Assembly: GCF_000969605.1 (NCBI RefSeq)
Contig: NZ_JZUE01000006.1
Location: 1 to 64,000, forward strand
DNA: 64,000 nt
Direction of reading: 5' to 3'
DNA from: Aquincola tertiaricarbonis
Lineage (GTDB): Bacteria > Pseudomonadota > Gammaproteobacteria > Burkholderiales > Burkholderiaceae_C
The translations under genes and the position numbers were made by a program. Under the pieces are notes generated by a model. It had not been told where the DNA came from. It made no database searches and worked only from the letters and a program-made list of their open reading frames with translations. Below are positions 33,872 to 43,296 of the stretch, piece after piece. Positions within the stretch are counted from its first letter, which is position 1. Every line of letters starts with the position of its first letter.

Positions 33872-35916
33872 CCTCTCACGAGCCCGTCAACATCCTCATC
33901 GTCGACGACGAGCCCGCCAACCTGGTGGTGCTCGAGACCGTGCTCGACGATCCCGGCTACCGGCTGGTGCGCGCGGATTCGCCCGACCAGGCGCTGCTGG
34001 CGCTGGTGCAGGAGGAGTTCGCGCTGCTGATCCTGGACATCCGCATGCCGGGCATGACCGGCTTCGAGCTGGCGCAGATGATCAAGGAGCGCAAGAAGAC
34101 GGCCGGCGTGCCCATCATCTTCCTCACCGCCTACTACGACCGCGACCAGCATGTGCTGGAAGGCTACGGCACCGGCGCGGTGGACTTCCTGAACAAGCCG
34201 GTGAACCCGGCGGTGCTGCGCTCCAAGGTGTCGGTGTTCGTGGAGCTGCACCGGCAGAGCCGCGCGCTGAGCCGCGCCAACCAGGAACTTCGCGACCTGA
34301 ACCAGACGCTGGAGCAGCGCGTGGCCGAGCGCACCGAGGCGCTGCACCGCGCCGACCGCCAGCTGCGCGAGATGATGGGCAGCATCACCGATGGCCTGCT
34401 GATGCTGGACCGCGAATGGCGCTTCACCTATGCCAACGAGCGCGGTGCTCGGCTGATGGGCGCCAGCCCCGAGGAGCTGGACGGCACCTGCCTGTGGCAG
34501 CCGCCGGCGCGGGTATCGGAGCATTCGGCCGGCTGGTACCGCCGCGCGCGGGAGGAAGGCCGCACCCTGTCCTTCGACGAATACTTCCCCGAGCCGGTGG
34601 ACAAGTGGTTCCAGTGCCACTGCTATCCGTCGGAAGCCGGCCTGTCGATCTACTTCCTGGACGTGACCGAGCGGCGCGAGGTGGACGTGCGGCGCGAGCG
34701 CCTGTTCGCCGCCGAGCAGGCCGCGCGGGAGGAAGTGGAACGCGTGGCGCGGGCCAAGGAGGCCTTCCTCGCCTCGCTGAGCCACGAGCTGCGCACGCCA
34801 CTGGCCGCCATCCTGGGCTGGACGGCCATCCTGCGCCGGCCCAAGACCGATGCGGCCATGCTGCAGCGGGGCATCGAGGTCATCGCGCGCAATGCGCGGG
34901 CGCAGTCGCAGCTGGTGTCGGACCTGCTGGACGAAAGCCGCATCGTCTCCGGCAAGCTGCGCATGAACTTCGAGCTGCTGGACCTGAACGGCGTGGCCGC
35001 CGCGGCGGTGGACAACGCGCGGCCGGCGGCGCAGAACAAGGGCGTGGAGATCGCGCTGCAGCTGGCCGAGGCGCCGCCCCTGGAGATCATGGGCGACACC
35101 GCACGGCTGCACCAGATCGTGTCCAACCTGATCGCCAACGCCCTGAAGTTCACGCCGGCCGGAGGCCGGGTGCAGGTGTCCACGGCGCAGGAGGGCGCGG
35201 TGGTGCGGCTGCAGGTGTGCGACACCGGCGAAGGCATCCGGCCGGAGTTCCTGCCGCATGTGTTCGAGCGCTTCAGCCAGGCCGACGGCTCGGCCGCGCG
35301 GGCCCATGGCGGCCTGGGGTTGGGCCTGTCCATCGCCCACAGCCTCGTGGAGCAGCATGGCGGCCGCATCAGCGCCCACAGCCCCGGCGTGGGCCAGGGC
35401 ACCTTGTTCACCGTGGAATTCCCGCGGGCGCGGGCCGATGCCCGCACGGCGGGCCCGCCGCCGGCGGCGGCGGTGTCCGATGCCGAGCCCTGGGAGGCGG
35501 CCGAGGCCGCGGCCCTGGGCATCGACGACGTGAGCCTGCAGCGGCTGCGGGTGCTGCTGGTGGACGACCATGCCGACGTGCTGGAGGTGCAGCGCCGCTT
35601 CCTGGAAGACCGCGGCGCGGTGGTGAGCACCGCCAACTCGGGCGAGCAGGCGCTGGAATCACTGCGCCAGCACCGCTTCGACATCCTGCTGAGCGACCTG
35701 GGCATGCCGGGCATGGACGGCTACCGGCTCATCGAGCTGGTGCGCGGCGAACTGGGCCTGGGTGCCGAGCAGCTGCCGGCGGTGGCGGTGACGGCCTTCG
35801 TGCGGGCCGAGGACAAGCGCAATGCGGTGGAAAGCGGCTACCAGACGGTGGTGCAGAAGCCGGTCAATGCGGTGTCGCTGGCGCGTACGGTCTACGGCCT
35901 GGCGCGCCGGCGCTGA
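33868..35916 (+). CDS. Hybrid histidine kinase (REC-PAS-HisKA-HATPase-REC)
   Basis: A 682-residue soluble signalling protein. An N-terminal receiver ([12 protein letters not shown], phospho-Asp D57 in [18 protein letters not shown]) is followed by a coiled coil (about 130-175), a PAS domain (about 175-280), HisKA with His306 in [15 protein letters not shown], HATPase ([27 protein letters not shown]) and a C-terminal receiver ([30 protein letters not shown]). Its ATG overlaps the poly-HAMP kinase stop, so the two are translated together and likely form one phosphorelay. No DNA-binding output domain is encoded nearby. Confidence 0.92.
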
Positions 35917-36160
35917 GCTGGATGGCCGTCTTCAGCTGCTGCACCGCATGCAGGAGCAGGCGGTCGTCCTGCTCATGCAGGTCGGCGCCGTCGCCCAGCA
36001 CGCCCAGCAGCCATTCCAGGTGCTGCAGCTGCAGCTGCGGATCGCGGGTGGGCGCCAGCACATGGCGCAGGTAGTGCGCCACGGCCGGGTCGATCTGGAG
36101 GCCGCCCTCGTCGATGCGGACGTAGTTGAAGGCGGTGCGGATGGGGGTGTTGCTCAGCAT
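35864..36160 (-). CDS. Hypothetical 98-residue protein
   Basis: A small frame beginning MLSNTPIRTAFNYVRIDEGGLQIDPAVAHYLRHVLAP, with a helical, leucine-rich middle (LQLQHLEWLLGVLGDGADLHEQDDRLLLHAVQQL). Composition looks like a folded soluble protein rather than an antisense artefact, and it lies in the gap between convergent-facing units. Its last 53 bases overlap the end of the hybrid kinase gene on the other strand. I recognise no family. Confidence 0.5.
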   Translation of the reverse strand: MLSNTPIRTAFNYVRIDEGGLQIDPAVAHYLRHVLAPTRDPQLQLQHLEWLLGVLGDGADLHEQDDRLLLHAVQQLKTAIQLSAGAPGRRPYAPATPH

Positions 36161-36276
36161 GGGTGGGCCTCGTGGCGGGCACAACGCACGCCTGGCCGCC
36201 ATCATGGCCAACCCCGTCCGCGGGCAAGCCGCGGAACAGGGCCCCAACCGGGCCGCACTTCGGCCTCAAGTGCGCA

Positions 36277-38508
36277 TCAGGCCGCGATCACGTCCTTGCC
36301 GCCACGGTCCCAGTGGCGGTGCACCGCGATGTCGGCCACGAAGGCCTGGGCCAGCGCGCCGGCCCCGTCGGCCGGTGCCAGCTGGATGCCGGGCCGGCGG
36401 GCGCCCGGCGCCTGTGGCGGCAGCACGCCGGCCGAGGCCAGCAGGTCCGCGCCCTCGCCCAGCGCGGCGATGGGCTTGGCATGCTTGAAGGCCTCGCGCA
36501 CGAAGTGCACCGCATCGGCCGAGCCCTTGAGCGCGGCCACGCTGGCCGCGCCGCCCGGCACCAGCACCGCATCGAACACCACCGAAGGCTGGGTGACGAT
36601 GAGATCGTCCACCGGCACGCTGCCGCCGGCCGCGTCCCGCACCTCGCCCAGCCGGCTGGACAGCACCCGCACCTTGGCGCCGGCGCTCATCAGCGCCGAC
36701 TTCACCGCCTGCAGGCCGGCGGCATCCACGCCGGGCGCCACCAGCACCGCCACCTTGCGGCCGGCGATGCTCTTGGGGTTGTTGCGGGCCAGCATGCTGA
36801 GCGCGGGCGAAGGCGCATAACGGCGGGCCGGCGTGCGCGGGCTGGCCGGCGGCACCGGCATGCCCAGCACCTCGGCCACGCGGGCGGCCAGCGTGGCATC
36901 CACGTTCACCAGGTTGGACAGCATGCGCTGGCGCACCGCCGGCACCGCCACCTTGCCCAGCTCGAACTGCAGCGCCTCCACGATGTGCTGCTGCTCCACC
37001 GGCGTCTGGCTCTGCCAGAACAGGGTGGCCTGCGAATAGTGGTCGCCGAAGGATTCCGAGCGCTTGCGCAGCTTGGTGCCGCTGACCGGCACCGCGGCGC
37101 TCGCGAAGCCGCCCTGGTTGGCCGGCACCTCCTTGATCGGCGGCGCATCGATCGAGCTGGGCTCGTAGTTGATGCGGCCCTTGCTGATGGTCTGGCGGTG
37201 GAAGCCGTCGCGGTTCATGTTGTGCACCGGCACCACCGCGCGGTTGATCGGGATCTCGTGGAAGTTGGGGCCGCCCAGCCGGGTGAGCTGGGTGTCCACG
37301 TACGAGAACATGCGCCCTTGCAGCAACGGGTCTTCGCTGACGTCGATGCCCGGCACCAGGTTGCCCACGTGGTAGGCCACCTGCTCGGTCTCGGCGAAGT
37401 AGTTGTCCGGGTTGCGGTTGAGCACCATCTTGCCGATGGGCCGCACCGGCACCAGCTCTTCCGGGATGATCTTGGTGGCATCCAGCAGGTCGAAGCCCAG
37501 GCGCTCGGCATCGGCCTCCTCCACCACCTGCACGCCCAGCTCCCATTCGGGGAAGGCGCCGGCGTCGATGGCCTCGGCCAGGTCGCGGCGGTGGAAGTCG
37601 GGGTCCTTGCCGCCGAGCTTCTGCGCCTCGTCCCAGGCCAGGCCGTGCACGCCGTTGTTCAGCGGCTTCCAGTGGAACTTGACGAAGCGGCTGGTGCCGC
37701 GCGCATCCACGAAGCGGAAGCTGTGCACGCCGAAGCCCTCCATCATCCGGTAGGAGCGCGGGATGGCACGGTCCGACATGATCCACATGATCATGTGGGT
37801 GGACTCGGGCATCAGCGAGATGAAGTCCCAGAAGGTGTCGTGCGCAGTGGAGGCCTGCGGGATCTCGCGGTCGGCCTCGGGCTTGGCCGCATGCACCAGG
37901 TCCGGGAACTTGATCGCGTCCTGGATGAAGAACACCGGGATGTTGTTGCCCACCAGGTCGAAGTTGCCTTCCTGGGTATAGAACTTCACCGCGAAGCCGC
38001 GCACGTCGCGCGCGGTATCGGCCGAGCCGCGCGAGCCGGCCACGGTGGAAAAGCGCACGAACACCGGCGTGCGGGCCCGCGGGTCGTTCAGGAAGCCGGC
38101 GCGCGTCCAGCGGGCCATCGGCTCGTACACCTGGAAGTAGCCATGGGCCGCGGCGCCGCGGGCATGCACCACCCGCTCGGGGATGCGCTCATGGTCGAAC
38201 GCGGTCATCTTCTCGCGGAACAGCTGGTCTTCCAGCAGGCTGGGGCCGCGCACGCCGGCCTTCAGCGTGTTCTGGTTGTCCGCGATCTTCAGGCCCTGGT
38301 TGCTGGTGAGCTGCTGGCCCGCGTCGACGGTGGTCTCGTGCGCCAGGTCGCCGGCCTTGTCGGTGGGCCGGGTGCCCGAGGGCTGCACCGCGGCCGGGCC
38401 GGCGGCCAGCAACGGGGACACGGCCACGCCGGCGGTGGAAGCACTGGCAGCGGCCAGGAAGCGGCGGCGGGAAGGCGCCTCGGCGCGGGGATCGGTGGAA
38501 TCGGTCAT
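36277..38508 (-). CDS. katE: Large-subunit catalase (KatE/HPII type) with Tat-like leader
   Basis: A 743-residue monofunctional haem catalase of the large-subunit clade, converting hydrogen peroxide to water and oxygen. Distal His115 (VVHARGAAAHG), Asn in LVGNNIPVFFIQD (residues 186-198) and the proximal Tyr in RMFSYVDTQ are present. From about residue 590 the chain continues into the flavodoxin/DJ-1-like C-terminal domain (KVAVLVAPGVDAAGLQ). The N-terminus reads SRRRFLAAASASTAGVAVSPLLAA, a twin-arginine type signal, suggesting periplasmic export. The ATG has AGAGG upstream. It stands 86 bases beyond the split transketolase genes on the same strand but is probably separate. Confidence 0.92.
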   Translation of the reverse strand: MTDSTDPRAEAPSRRRFLAAASASTAGVAVSPLLAAGPAAVQPSGTRPTDKAGDLAHETTVDAGQQLTSNQGLKIADNQNTLKAGVRGPSLLEDQLFREKMTAFDHERIPERVVHARGAAAHGYFQVYEPMARWTRAGFLNDPRARTPVFVRFSTVAGSRGSADTARDVRGFAVKFYTQEGNFDLVGNNIPVFFIQDAIKFPDLVHAAKPEADREIPQASTAHDTFWDFISLMPESTHMIMWIMSDRAIPRSYRMMEGFGVHSFRFVDARGTSRFVKFHWKPLNNGVHGLAWDEAQKLGGKDPDFHRRDLAEAIDAGAFPEWELGVQVVEEADAERLGFDLLDATKIIPEELVPVRPIGKMVLNRNPDNYFAETEQVAYHVGNLVPGIDVSEDPLLQGRMFSYVDTQLTRLGGPNFHEIPINRAVVPVHNMNRDGFHRQTISKGRINYEPSSIDAPPIKEVPANQGGFASAAVPVSGTKLRKRSESFGDHYSQATLFWQSQTPVEQQHIVEALQFELGKVAVPAVRQRMLSNLVNVDATLAARVAEVLGMPVPPASPRTPARRYAPSPALSMLARNNPKSIAGRKVAVLVAPGVDAAGLQAVKSALMSAGAKVRVLSSRLGEVRDAAGGSVPVDDLIVTQPSVVFDAVLVPGGAASVAALKGSADAVHFVREAFKHAKPIAALGEGADLLASAGVLPPQAPGARRPGIQLAPADGAGALAQAFVADIAVHRHWDRGGKDVIAA

Positions 38509-38594
38509 GAAGCCTCTGGTGGTGAACGCATGTCGCGTCGCGCAGGGGCAATGCGCATGCCGCGACCGGTTAGCCACCAGCGGCTGGCGCGGCC

Positions 38595-39599
38595 TCAGCC
38601 CAGCCAGGCCCGGATGCGGGCCGACAGCGTGGGCGTGCTGATGCCGTAGCGGTCGTGCAGCGTGGGCAGCGCGCCGGCATCGAGGAAGCGGTCGGGCAGG
38701 CCCGCCAGCTGGAAGCCCGCTGGCTGCACGCGGTGGCGCAGCAGCGTGCCGGCCACCGCCTCGCCCAGGCCGCCGATTACCGAATGGTTCTCGGCCACCA
38801 CCACCAGCCGGTGCTTGTAGCGCACCGCCTCCACGATGGCCGCCTCGTCCAGCGGCTTGATGGTGGGGCAATGCAGCACCGCCACGCCGATGCCGTCGGC
38901 GTGCAAGGCCGCGGCCACTTCCAGCGCGCGCATGGTCATGAAGCCGCTGGCGATCACCAGCACCTCGTTGCCGTCGCGCAGCAGCTTGGCCTTGCCCAGC
39001 TCGAAGCGGTAGTCGTATTCGTCCAGCACCAGCGGCACGTTGCCGCGCAGCAGCCGCATGTAGACGGGGCCGGTGTGGGCCGCGATCTGCGGCACCGCCT
39101 GCTCGATGTCCAGCGCGTCGCAGGGGTCGACGATGGTCAGGCCGGGGATGCCGCGCATCAGCGCCAGGTCTTCCGTGGCCTGGTGGCTGGGGCCGTAGCC
39201 GGTGGTCAGGCCCGGCAGCGCGCAGCACAGCTTGACGTTGAGGTTCTCCTCCGCGATCACCTGGTGGATGAAGTCGTAGGCGCGCCGGGTGCCGAACACC
39301 GCATAGGTGGTGGCAAATGGCAGCAGGCCTTCCTTGGCCATGCCGCCGGCGGCGGCCATCAGCAGCTGCTCGGCCATGCCCATCTGGAAGAAGCGCTCGG
39401 GATAGGCCTGGCCGAACAGGTGCAGGTCGGTGTACTTGGCCAGGTCGGCGGTCAGGCCGACGATCTCGGGCCGCTGCTCGGCCAGCGCCACCAGTGCCTT
39501 GCCGAAGGGCGCGGCCTTGACGCGCTGGCCCTCGCTGGCGATGGAGGCGATCATCGCCGAGGTGGTGAGGCGGGGCTTCTTGTCAGCGACGGTGTTCAT
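38595..39599 (-). CDS. Transketolase-family protein, C-terminal half
   Basis: A 334-residue subunit equivalent to the pyrimidine-binding and C-terminal domains of transketolase. It shows FGKALVALAEQRPEIVGLTADL, the cofactor-activating Glu in FQMGMAEQLLMAAAGGMA, and a C-terminal domain with VVAENHSVIGGLGEAV. It overlaps the N-terminal half gene (ATGA), so the two must assemble into one thiamine-diphosphate enzyme. The start at 39599 is chosen because the longer frame upstream is antisense to nothing and lies inside the partner gene. Confidence 0.88.
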   Translation of the reverse strand: MNTVADKKPRLTTSAMIASIASEGQRVKAAPFGKALVALAEQRPEIVGLTADLAKYTDLHLFGQAYPERFFQMGMAEQLLMAAAGGMAKEGLLPFATTYAVFGTRRAYDFIHQVIAEENLNVKLCCALPGLTTGYGPSHQATEDLALMRGIPGLTIVDPCDALDIEQAVPQIAAHTGPVYMRLLRGNVPLVLDEYDYRFELGKAKLLRDGNEVLVIASGFMTMRALEVAAALHADGIGVAVLHCPTIKPLDEAAIVEAVRYKHRLVVVAENHSVIGGLGEAVAGTLLRHRVQPAGFQLAGLPDRFLDAGALPTLHDRYGISTPTLSARIRAWLG

Positions 39600-40450
39600 T
39601 GCACGGCCTCCTCGGGCTGCGTCTGGTCCAGGATCTGCAGCGCCTGCTGCCACTCGGGCGGATCGACGCGGATGAAGTGGTTCTTCTCGCGCTGCTCCAG
39701 GAAGGGCACGCCCTTGCCCATCAGCGTGTCGAACAGGATCACGCGCGGCCGCGGCTCGGCCAGGTGGCGCGCGGCATCGAAGGCGCGCAGCACCGCGGCC
39801 AGGTCGTTGCCATCCACCCGCTGCACATGCCAGCCGAAGGCGGCCCACTTGTCGGCCAGCGGCTCGAAGCCCAGCACCTTGCCCGAAGGCCCGTCGGCCT
39901 GCTGGTTGTTGATGTCCACCAGGCACACCAGGTTGGCCAGCCGGTGGTGGGCGGCGCCCATCGCGGCTTCCCAGGTCGAGCCTTCGTCCAGCTCGCCATC
40001 GGACATGGAGTTGTAGACGAAGGCCGGGTTGCCCTTGTGGCGCAGCGCCAGCGCCATGCCCACCGCGATGGGCAGGCCCTGCCCCAGCGAGCCGCCGGAG
40101 ATCTCCATGCCTGGCGTGTAGGTGGCCATGCCCGACATCGGCAACCGGCTGTCGTCGCTGCCGTAGGTCTCGAGCTCCTCCTCGGCGATGGTGCCCGCCT
40201 CGATCAGCGCCGCATAGTGCGCAATGGCGTAATGGCCGTGCGACAGCAGGAAGCGGTCGCGGCCTTCCCATTCCGGCTCGGCCGGGCGCAGCTTCAGCGC
40301 ATGGGCATAGGCCACCGCCAGCACGTCGGCCCAGCCCAGGGCCTGGCCGATGTAGCCCTGGCCCTGCACCTCGCCCATGCGCAGGGCATAGCGGCGGATG
40401 CGCCAGGCGCTCTGGCGCAGCCGCGCCAGCAAGTGTTCTTGCTCAGTCAT
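39596..40450 (-). CDS. Transketolase-family protein, N-terminal half (TPP-binding)
   Basis: A 284-residue subunit equivalent to the diphosphate-binding domain of transketolase. The thiamine diphosphate/Mg motif reads SDGELDEGSTWEAAMGAAHHRLANLVCLVDINN, with SDG in place of the usual GDG. SGGSLGQGLPIAVGMALA is the cofactor-contact loop. Split transketolases of this kind act on specialised ketoses in catabolic operons rather than in the pentose phosphate pathway. It follows the TRAP permease gene by 21 bases. Confidence 0.88.
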   Translation of the reverse strand: MTEQEHLLARLRQSAWRIRRYALRMGEVQGQGYIGQALGWADVLAVAYAHALKLRPAEPEWEGRDRFLLSHGHYAIAHYAALIEAGTIAEEELETYGSDDSRLPMSGMATYTPGMEISGGSLGQGLPIAVGMALALRHKGNPAFVYNSMSDGELDEGSTWEAAMGAAHHRLANLVCLVDINNQQADGPSGKVLGFEPLADKWAAFGWHVQRVDGNDLAAVLRAFDAARHLAEPRPRVILFDTLMGKGVPFLEQREKNHFIRVDPPEWQQALQILDQTQPEEAVQ

Positions 40451-40471
40451 GGAACGTCTCCGGAAAGGGAG

Positions 40472-41731
40472 TTACTTGAGGATGGACGCCGGCACGTAGG
40501 ACACGAGTGCCAGCACGCCGAAGGCGACGAGGTAGAACGGGCCCAGCTCGCGCACCGTCTGGCCCACCTTCACCTTGGCCAGTGCGCTGGTGATGAACAG
40601 CGTGGTGCCCACCGGCGGCGTGTACAGGCCGATGGCCAGGTTGACCACCATCATGATTCCCAGCTGCGTCATGTCCATGCCGATCGCATTGGCCATCGGG
40701 ACGAACACCGGCGTGAGCAGCAGCACCGCCGCCGGCAGGTCGATGAACATGCCCAGGAACAGCATCATCAGGTTCATCAGCAGCACGATCAGCCAGGCCG
40801 CATGCACGTTCTGCTGCACCCAGTTGGCCACGCCGGTGGGCATCTGGTCGTAGGTGAGCAGCCAGCCGATGGCGGCCGAGGCCATGATCACCAGCAGCAC
40901 CACCCCGGTGGCCAGGCCCGCATGCACCACCGCATCGTTCAGCCGCTTCCAGCCCAGGTCGCGGTAGATCACGGCCGACACCAGGCCGGCGTACAGCGTG
41001 GACAGCACGGCCACCTCGGTAGGCGTGGCGATGCCGAAGCGCAGGAAGATGATGATGAGCACCGGCAGCACCACCGCCGGCAGCGCGTACAGCAGATGGC
41101 GGCGGAAGGCCGGGCCATTGAACGGCGATGTGTCGCGCGGGAAGTTGCGCCGCCGCCCCACCCACCAGCAGGCCGCCATGAAGCCGCCGCACATCAGCAT
41201 GCCGGGCAGCACGCCCGCCACGAACAGCGAGGCGATGGAGGCATTGGCGCTGAGCGCGAACAGGATCAGCGGGATCGACGGCGGGATCAGGATGTCGATG
41301 GTGGCCGCCGCCGCCAGCGTGGCCGCCGAGAAGGCCGCCGGATAGCCCAGCCGCTTGTGCCAGGGGATGAGCAGCGAACCGATGGCCGAGGCATCGGCCA
41401 CTGCCGAGCCCGAGACACCGCCGAACAGCGTGGACGACATGACCCCCACCTGGGCCGGCCCGCCGTGGAAGCGGCCGATCAGCGTGGACAGCACGCCGAT
41501 CAGCGCCTCGCCCAGCTTGCCACCCATCATCAGGGAGCCGGTGAGCATGAAGAACGGGATGGCGATGAGCGGAAAGCTCTGCACCTGCGCCACCATCTGC
41601 TGAACCAGCAGGTCCAGCGGCACGCGGTCGGAGCTGGCGGCGGCCGCCAGTGCGGCCACCAGCAGCGCATGGGCGATGGGCATGGCGATCACGGCGCCAC
41701 CCAGGAACACGAACAGGATCAAGGCAGTCAT
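40472..41731 (-). CDS. dctM: TRAP transporter large permease (DctM type)
   Basis: A 419-residue integral membrane protein of the TRAP large subunit family, with around twelve hydrophobic segments starting MTALILFVFLGGAVIAMPIAHALL. Family motifs FFMLTGSLMMGGKLGEALIG, FGGVSGSAVADASAIGSLLIP and PTEVAVLSTLYAG are present. It couples sodium (or proton) movement to uptake of the substrate delivered by the DctP receptor. It sits in the order SDR, dctP, dctQ, dctM, transketolase halves. Confidence 0.93.
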   Translation of the reverse strand: MTALILFVFLGGAVIAMPIAHALLVAALAAAASSDRVPLDLLVQQMVAQVQSFPLIAIPFFMLTGSLMMGGKLGEALIGVLSTLIGRFHGGPAQVGVMSSTLFGGVSGSAVADASAIGSLLIPWHKRLGYPAAFSAATLAAAATIDILIPPSIPLILFALSANASIASLFVAGVLPGMLMCGGFMAACWWVGRRRNFPRDTSPFNGPAFRRHLLYALPAVVLPVLIIIFLRFGIATPTEVAVLSTLYAGLVSAVIYRDLGWKRLNDAVVHAGLATGVVLLVIMASAAIGWLLTYDQMPTGVANWVQQNVHAAWLIVLLMNLMMLFLGMFIDLPAAVLLLTPVFVPMANAIGMDMTQLGIMMVVNLAIGLYTPPVGTTLFITSALAKVKVGQTVRELGPFYLVAFGVLALVSYVPASILK

Positions 41732-41747
41732 GGCGGCGTCTCCTGGG

Positions 41748-42263
41748 CTACCAGTGGGCGGAAGGCACGGGCTGCTCGCCCTCGGCCTGCGGTGCCGGCG
41801 GGCCTGCCAGCAGCGCCGACCCGGCGGACTGCAGCGCCAGCACCGCCAGCAGCACCATGCCCACCATCACGCAGGCATAGGTGATGGAGCCGGGGATCTG
41901 CAGGATGGCCGTGCGCTCGTCGTGCACGATCTCCAGCATCTGGAAGGTGGCCCAGCCCAGCGTGGCATAGAGCCCGGCCACGATGAGCCAGCTGGCCACC
42001 GCCACCCAGCGCCGCGCGCGCTCGGGCAGCACCTCCACCAGGAAGGTGGTGGTGATGTGCGCGCCGCTGGCCGCGGCCAGCACCACGCCGGCCATCACCA
42101 GCCACGGGAACAGCAGCTCGGGCACCTCGTTGGCCCACTGCAGGCTGGCGCCGGTGGCATAGCGCAGCACCGTGTTGGCCACCAGGATCACGAAGATCAC
42201 GGACGTGCTGATCCACAGCACGAGGCGGCACAGCGCCACCACCGCGCGTTCGACTGCGTTCAT
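41748..42263 (-). CDS. dctQ: TRAP transporter small permease (DctQ type)
   Basis: A 171-residue membrane protein with four hydrophobic helices (about residues 8-32, 46-65, 85-107, 125-152) and the DctQ-typical WANEVPELLFPWLVMAGVVLAAASGAHITTTFLVE. It bridges the large permease and the periplasmic receptor. Spacing is 15 bases from dctP and 16 to dctM. The C-terminal 20 residues are polar and probably cytoplasmic. Confidence 0.9.
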   Translation of the reverse strand: MNAVERAVVALCRLVLWISTSVIFVILVANTVLRYATGASLQWANEVPELLFPWLVMAGVVLAAASGAHITTTFLVEVLPERARRWVAVASWLIVAGLYATLGWATFQMLEIVHDERTAILQIPGSITYACVMVGMVLLAVLALQSAGSALLAGPPAPQAEGEQPVPSAHW

Positions 42264-42278
42264 CGCGGGCCTCCGGCT

Positions 42279-43268
42279 TCAGTTGCTGCGGGCGGCGGCA
42301 ACCACCTTCTTCACATAGGCGCCGATGGGGCCGGCGGCCCACTTCTCCTCCACCTTGGCGGTGGCCTTCTCGAAGCCGGCCTTGTCCACGGTGGTGACCT
42401 GCACGCCCTTGGCCTTGAGGTCGGCCAGCAGCTTCTCGTCGGCCTCCTGCGACAGCGTGCGCTGCAGCGTGGTGGCCTCGGCCGCGGCCTCGGTCACGGC
42501 CTTGCGGTCGGCCTCGGACAGGCGGTCCCAGCTGCGCTTGCTCATCAGCAGCGGCGTCATCTGGAACATGTGACTCGTCAGGGCCAGGTGCTTCTGCACC
42601 TCGTAGAGCTTGCTGGCGTGGAAGTTGGCCAGCGGGTTCTCCTGGCCGTCCACCACGCCCTGCTGCAGCGCCACGTACAGCTCGGCGAACTTGATCTGCT
42701 GCGCCTCGGCCCCCAGCGCCTGCATGATGTCGACCAGCACCGCGTCCGGCGGCGTGCGCATCTTCAGGCCCTTGACGTCCTCCACCTTGGCGATCGGCCG
42801 CTTGGCATTGGTCATGTGGCGGATGCCGTTGTCCCAGTAGCCCAGCACCACCATGCCCTTGGCGGCCGACTTCTCGGCCAGCTCCTTGCCCAGCGCGCCG
42901 TCCAGCACCTTGAAGGCCTGGGCCGAGCTGGCGAACAGGAAGGGCATGCCATAGGCCGCGTACTCCGGCACCGCGGTGGCCACCGCGCCCTGCGAGTTGG
43001 CGGTGATGTCCAGCGCGCCGGTGCGCACCGCGGTCACCATCGCGGCGTCGTCGCCCAGCTGGGCCGAAGGCGCCACCTGCACCTCGATGCGGCCGGCGGT
43101 CTTCGTCTTCAGCACCTCGGCAAACTTGAGCGCGGCCTCATGCCGCGGATTGCCCGGCGCGGCGCCGTGGCCCAGCGTGAGCTTGACCGGCTGGGCCCCG
43201 GCCAGCGCGGGTGCCAGCAGGGCGAAGGCGGCGGCGGCCGCCAGGCGGTGGAAGGTCTTGCGTTGCAT
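42279..43268 (-). CDS. dctP: TRAP transporter periplasmic receptor (DctP type)
   Basis: A 329-residue substrate receptor with a signal peptide (MQRKTFHRLAAAAAFALLAPALAGAQ), the opening VKLTLGHGAAPGNPRHEAALKFAEVL, and the family block LKMRTPPDAVLVDIMQALGAEAQQIKFAELYVALQQGVVDGQENPL, in which the Arg forms the carboxylate salt bridge. The ligand is therefore probably a carboxylic acid, such as a sugar acid. It is encoded directly after the SDR gene. Confidence 0.92.
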   Translation of the reverse strand: MQRKTFHRLAAAAAFALLAPALAGAQPVKLTLGHGAAPGNPRHEAALKFAEVLKTKTAGRIEVQVAPSAQLGDDAAMVTAVRTGALDITANSQGAVATAVPEYAAYGMPFLFASSAQAFKVLDGALGKELAEKSAAKGMVVLGYWDNGIRHMTNAKRPIAKVEDVKGLKMRTPPDAVLVDIMQALGAEAQQIKFAELYVALQQGVVDGQENPLANFHASKLYEVQKHLALTSHMFQMTPLLMSKRSWDRLSEADRKAVTEAAAEATTLQRTLSQEADEKLLADLKAKGVQVTTVDKAGFEKATAKVEEKWAAGPIGAYVKKVVAAARSN

Positions 43269-43296
43269 GGCTTGTCTCCTGTTGTGGTGGCGGCGG

